Shown: one piece after another, positions 61,166 to 64,000 of the stretch | Position numbering within the stretch: position 1 is the stretch's first letter | How the letters are laid out: every line of letters begins with the position of its first letter | Source: JBKQVT01 sp963727245 | GTDB lineage: Bacteria > Planctomycetota > Planctomycetia > Pirellulales > Thermoguttaceae | NCBI GenBank assembly: GCA_963727245.1 | Contig: CAVSFO010000001.1 | Span: 744,001-808,000 of the forward strand | Reading direction: 5' to 3' | DNA length: 64,000 nucleotides | Position numbers and translations under genes: made by a program | Notes under the pieces: generated by a model | Database searches by the model: none | The model's input: the letters and a program-made list of their open reading frames with translations, nothing else | What the model was told of the DNA's origin: nothing

Positions 61166-61268
61166 GGGCAAGGGGCGAGAAAGCAGCGATTTGTGGATGC
61201 GGCCCACGTAATGCCCTCACCCCCGGCCCCTCTCCCAAAGGGAGAGGGGAGCTTTTGAGACAGTCTCT
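61103..61268. mobile_element. MITE-like element with 17-bp terminal inverted repeats and nested PR-8 hairpins
   Basis: Terminal arms AGAGACTATCTCAAAAG (61103-61119) and CTTTTGAGACAGTCTCT (61252-61268) match with one mismatch. Inside are two PR-8 units, CCCCTCTCCCTCCGGGAGAG (61136) and CCCTCACCCCCGGCCCCTCT (61214). It carries no coding capacity. Its left half forms the 3' end of the methyltransferase frame. Confidence 0.75.
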
Positions 61269-61272
61269 TATC

Positions 61273-61298
61273 GCGTGCCACCGCTGTGTCAGCCGTGC
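61273..61298. repeat. PR-5 half unit
   Basis: GCGTGCCACCGCTGTGTCAG and six more bases, matching one arm of the element inside rsmE (33329-33354). The partner arm is missing. Confidence 0.7.
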
Positions 61299-61316
61299 CC
61301 GCGCGCCGCAAGGTCA

Positions 61317-61643
61317 TCAGAAAAGCCCGCCGTGGAAGCGGCCGAATACGCGGGCCAGCATGATCGCCATGACCAGCGCGCCCAGGGCGAACGTGGCCGC
61401 GTGCGTTGTCCGCCGCACCTCGAAATTGCCCGTGCGGCAGAGCAACAGGTAGGCCATCAGCAGATTGAACGCGCCCCAGAGCACATTGACCATGGACGAC
61501 GACAGCCCCTGGCCGGGCGGCGACGCGAACGGCGATTGGAACGGGCTCCCCGAGACTCCGGCGACGAAGTGCGGGATGCTATTGGACAGGAAGCCGCCGC
61601 CGAAGAACCAGGCGACGTAGTGATACCAGCGCGTGTTGGGCAT
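61317..61643 (-). CDS. Conserved membrane protein of unknown function
   Basis: 108 residues: MPNTRWYHYVAWFFGGGFLS, then NSIPHFVAGVSGSPFQSPFA, SPPGQGLSSSMVNVLWGAFN and two further helices (LLMAYLLLCRTGNF; ATFALGALVMAIMLARVFG). The motif HFVAGVSG-x-PFQSPFASPPG recurs in a small family of bacterial membrane proteins. No role is known. Four hydrophobic segments by eye. Confidence 0.78.
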   Translation of the reverse strand: MPNTRWYHYVAWFFGGGFLSNSIPHFVAGVSGSPFQSPFASPPGQGLSSSMVNVLWGAFNLLMAYLLLCRTGNFEVRRTTHAATFALGALVMAIMLARVFGRFHGGLF

Positions 61644-61815
61644 GATCGAGTTCTCCACGGGAAAGGGAAAGCGGAAGGCACCTGGGACTGAGAGGTGCCG
61701 TATCCTTCAAATCCAGTCGCCCCTCCAGGCTGCCTCGGCTTGGGGCATAGATATCCTGCGGACCAACCTACGCCAGGTTCGTGCGACCGGTACTTGGCGA
61801 AACCGGGGCCGCGGT

Positions 61816-62695
61816 TCACGATTCTATGCCGCTCAACAACGAAGGGTACTTAGCGGCGCGTATTGCGTCAATCACCTTCTTTGACGACCTCCAGGGCTCG
61901 CCTGGTATGCGTCTGATCAGCGTACCCCACACGCGGCCAAAAGCCGCAATGGCATCATCGGCGTCAAAAGTCACGCCTGTCGGCAGCAAGGGCGTAACAT
62001 CCTCGACAAGGCTTTGTTTGAGCTTCTTCAGCATGCGCTCCTCGGCGTTTGCCCGGCTTATCGCATGTTCCTCCAGGACGAGATAGTGCTGGAGGCACGC
62101 GATTACCCGGTCGCAGTCAAGCCCGAGTTGATGCAACCCCTGATTCAGATCAAACAGGTCGCGGTTCTTGTTCCGTTGAAGCAGCGCACGTAACTTCGTC
62201 CCGAAAAGTTCATCCGGCTCGAATGAGAGAATCCGAGCTTTCGCTTGATGCCAGCTATTGTCCATCGCGAACGCATATTCTTTCAGGCCGCAGAAGGACG
62301 TGTGCTCGCGGGTGTTGATCTCTACCTTGAGCTTGAGTTGGCCGCCGCCTCCTGCCTCGGGAGTGAACCTGAACACGAAGTGCATCGAGTGCGCAGCGCG
62401 CTCCGTACGACACCCTCCGAGCCAGGCGAGGGCATCGGCTATGGCGTGCGCCGTCTGGCCAATCGGCTCCGCGTGCGTTTGAACGAGATCGATGTCTTCC
62501 GAGTAGCGCAGTGGTTGTGAAAACAAGAGCTTGTTGAATGGCCGTGCCGCCCCGAAATGCGATCCTGCCTTGCAGCCGCTCGCTGGCAAACAGGTCACAT
62601 AAAGCACGGCTTATGATCAGGTCTTGCTCCACCTGCCTGAGATCAGGCCAGGGCGCATGGGCGCTCCATTCCCGGAGGTAAGCGATCGGGATCAA
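61816..62695 (-). CDS. AbiEii/AbiGii-family nucleotidyltransferase toxin, frameshifted
   Basis: Toxin of a type IV toxin-antitoxin (AbiE) pair. First frame: MIPIAYLREWSAHAPWPDLR, EQDLIISRALCDLF and AFRGGTAI. Removing one A near 62545 gives FRGGTAFNKLLFSQPLRYSE then DIDLVQ, the GG-x-SxDxD nucleotidyltransferase motif. KVEINTREHTSFCGLKEY holds the third acidic residue, and ELFGTKLRALLQRNKNRDLF the C-terminal conserved part. Total about 292 residues. It overlaps the antitoxin gene by ATGA. AbiEii modifies tRNA 3' ends in studied systems. Confidence 0.9.
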
Positions 62696-63507
62696 ACGTC
62701 AATCTCCACGGGCACGTTGATGACAAGTTTCCATTTCTGGTTCTTCTCCTCCGCAGAACGCAGGGCAGCGACGATCGGTTTGGACGCCGGATCAAGGTCT
62801 TTGAATGACTTTGCCTTTGGAACAAACTTCTGCAGTTGGCTGGCCGGACGGTCATGCCCAAAATGTTCCAGAAGGTAGCCAAGGCGTCTGACCGCGGAGT
62901 TTTCGTAGGCGCTCGCTGCGCGGGCGAGAATGCCGGGATTCGCCTTGTCGCCCAGATCGTGAACGACCTGCGCAGCGCCGTTGATGCCTCCTGCCTTGTG
63001 GAAATAACGGCACATGTCCAACAACGTCAACTCAATGCCCGCGACTTTCGCGAATCCTGCTTCCGTCTTGATCTGCCCGAGCCACTCGGAACGGTTTGAC
63101 TCGGCAAACGCCGCCGGGCTCTGGAACATGAAGGCGACGCGTTGCCGCCCGATTTCGATCTTCGGAAGCTGCCGGGGCGTGATGACCTGAAAGACCATCG
63201 CCGCCTGATGAGCCGACCCGTGGAAGGCCGCCGCACGCAACAAGGAAACACGGTAGTCAATCCCCAGGTGCCTCATCAGGGGATCGATCCATCGCGCGGG
63301 ATCGGGTGCCCCAAGCAATGAGTCTTCCGGCTTCAGAATCAGGTAGAATGCCCGGCGCGGAGAGATAAGCCGTTTCTTCCTCTTCAGCCGCGCTGCCGCC
63401 GACTGAAAGGCTTGCGGAGATTGCCCGGTGGCCAGGGCAGCCGATTTCGAAAAGTACGACCGCCCTTGGGCAAGCTGAGAATCGATGAACTCTTGAAGGC
63501 TAACCAT
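62692..63507 (-). CDS. AbiEi-type antitoxin with winged-helix N-terminus
   Basis: 271 residues starting MVSLQEFIDSQLAQGRSYFS. The N-terminal winged helix is KSAALATGQSPQAFQSAAAR then LKRKKRLISPRRAFYLI. The AbiEi_4-like middle region includes DYRVSLLRAAAFHGSAHQAA and VAGIELTLLDMCRYFHKAGG. It represses its own promoter and counters AbiEii in known systems. Downstream of a leaderless-type promoter and followed by the toxin with ATGA overlap. Frame intact. Confidence 0.9.
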   Translation of the reverse strand: MVSLQEFIDSQLAQGRSYFSKSAALATGQSPQAFQSAAARLKRKKRLISPRRAFYLILKPEDSLLGAPDPARWIDPLMRHLGIDYRVSLLRAAAFHGSAHQAAMVFQVITPRQLPKIEIGRQRVAFMFQSPAAFAESNRSEWLGQIKTEAGFAKVAGIELTLLDMCRYFHKAGGINGAAQVVHDLGDKANPGILARAASAYENSAVRRLGYLLEHFGHDRPASQLQKFVPKAKSFKDLDPASKPIVAALRSAEEKNQKWKLVINVPVEIDV

Positions 63508-63513
63508 CCCCCA

Positions 63514-63541
63514 ATCATATCTGAAAACAAACGAAAATCAA
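63514..63541 (-). promoter_or_regulatory. Promoter of the AbiE operon, apparently leaderless
   Basis: Minus strand: -35 TTGATT (63536-63541), 16-base spacer, -10 TATGAT (63514-63519), ending only six bases before the ATG at 63507. The region is AT-rich. Transcription would begin at or next to the start codon, giving a leaderless message. Confidence 0.6.
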
Positions 63542-63708
63542 CTGATTCCTAATATGTTCGGGGTGCGGGCATCCGGCCTCTCGCCAGAAGACCAGAATTT
63601 AGGCATTTCCGTACGCCAGCCGGACGACCAGGGCCAAATGCGACCCGTGGATTGTCTCCAGATTGTCCCTAAATCCACTGAGCGGCAGCCATCCCAAGAA
63701 ACAACAGC

Positions 63709-63733
63709 AGCCGTAAGTCCTTGACTCACGGCT
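63709..63733. repeat. Palindromic repeat near tRNA-His
   Basis: AGCCGTAAGTCC and TTGACTCACGGCT form a 25-bp hairpin with one imperfection, 13 bases from the 3' end of the tRNA gene. It could terminate the tRNA transcript or be another dispersed repeat. Confidence 0.55.
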
Positions 63734-63745
63734 ACTTGCGTCAAG

Positions 63746-63820
63746 GGTGGGTGACCGGACTTGAACCGGCGACTCCCAGATCCACAATCTGGTACTCTAA
63801 CCAACTGAGCTACACCCACC
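63746..63820 (-). tRNA. tRNA-His (anticodon GTG)
   Basis: Minus strand: an extra 5' G (position -1) pairs with C73. Acceptor GTGGGTG/CACCCAC, U8-A9, D-arm GCTCAGTTGGTTAGAGT, anticodon arm CCAGATTGTGGATCTGG with GTG, T-arm GCCGGTTCAAGTCCGGT. The G-1:C73 pair is the tRNA-His identity feature. The 3' CCA is not encoded. Confidence 0.96.
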
Positions 63821-63931
63821 ATCTCGACCCAGACCACTGACTATAGCGGCCCCCGGCCCACAGGTCAACCGCCCCGCCGGCCGCTCACGGAAGACCCTCC
63901 CGCTCAGACCACACTCCAGCAAACGATCCGG

Positions 63932-63976
63932 TCGAGTAGGAGGGGCGGCAGCTTCGCTGCCCCCCTCCTACTCGAC
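63932..63976. repeat. Palindrome near the right edge
   Basis: GTCGAGTAGGAGGGGCGGCA and its near-complement around a short TTC loop. It may be a terminator for a gene beyond the right edge or another repeat family. No gene is visible in 63821-64000. Confidence 0.6.
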
Positions 63977-64000
63977 CGTAATCTGCGGATCGAATTGGTC

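Noticed and set aside
63821..64000. A partial gene at the right edge
   Set aside because: No frame in the last 180 bases shows coding features; a palindrome occupies much of it.

Overview
The window is high-GC DNA that most likely comes from a planctomycete, probably Pirellulales-like. The main reasons are a DUF1559 prepilin-like protein with the H-x9-DG motif at 12.9-14.0 kb, a GlmU-family fused sugar-nucleotide protein, a DUF2617 gene, several TPR and HEAT repeat proteins, and very long antisense open frames. It reads as chromosomal housekeeping sequence with small accessory insertions. No phage, IS transposase or CRISPR array was seen.

Layout. 0-9 kb: glnE (cut by the left edge), a miaB operon ending in an antitoxin-like gene, a def/fmt pair separated by a zeta-toxin module, and a DEAD-box helicase. 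9-15 kb: secreted and TPR proteins, a DUF1559 protein and a lipoprotein. 15-19 kb: malic enzyme and three tandem membrane paralogues. 19-23 kb: sulfite reductase, ATP sulfurylase and an Rrf2 regulator (sulfur assimilation). 23-33 kb: rhamnulokinase, pyrE, two thioredoxin-fold proteins, an aldolase, SRAP, a GlmU-like protein, asnB and glgC. 33-40 kb: rsmE, an ExeA-like ATPase, a DUF1611/enolase-superfamily pair resembling DgcN-DgcA, and a complete EF-P beta-lysylation set (efp, epmA, epmB). 40-55 kb: a HEAT protein, methyltransferases, a glycan cluster (GT4, GT9, EEP hydrolase, radical SAM), a glutaminyl-cyclase-like M28 protein, membrane proteins and a polysaccharide export protein. 55-64 kb: CoA-disulfide reductase, rhodanese and ArsR, a TPR/O-GlcNAc-transferase-like protein with a methyltransferase, a type IV AbiE toxin-antitoxin pair and tRNA-His.

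Two themes run through the window. First, it is full of short palindromic repeats of about twelve families (called PR-1 to PR-12 here). Most lie between genes, but three copies sit in frame inside conserved genes (rsmE, epmA and the polysaccharide export gene), and others supply C-terminal tails and stop codons. This resembles the Rickettsia palindromic elements. Second, about 24 single-base frameshifts break otherwise well-conserved, often essential genes (fmt, def, sat, sulfite reductase, rsmE, epmA and others). The simplest explanation is residual indel error in the assembly, so these genes are annotated across both frames.

Most functional calls rest on motifs readable in the translations. 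Operators, promoters, toxin-antitoxin partnerships and element boundaries are inference.
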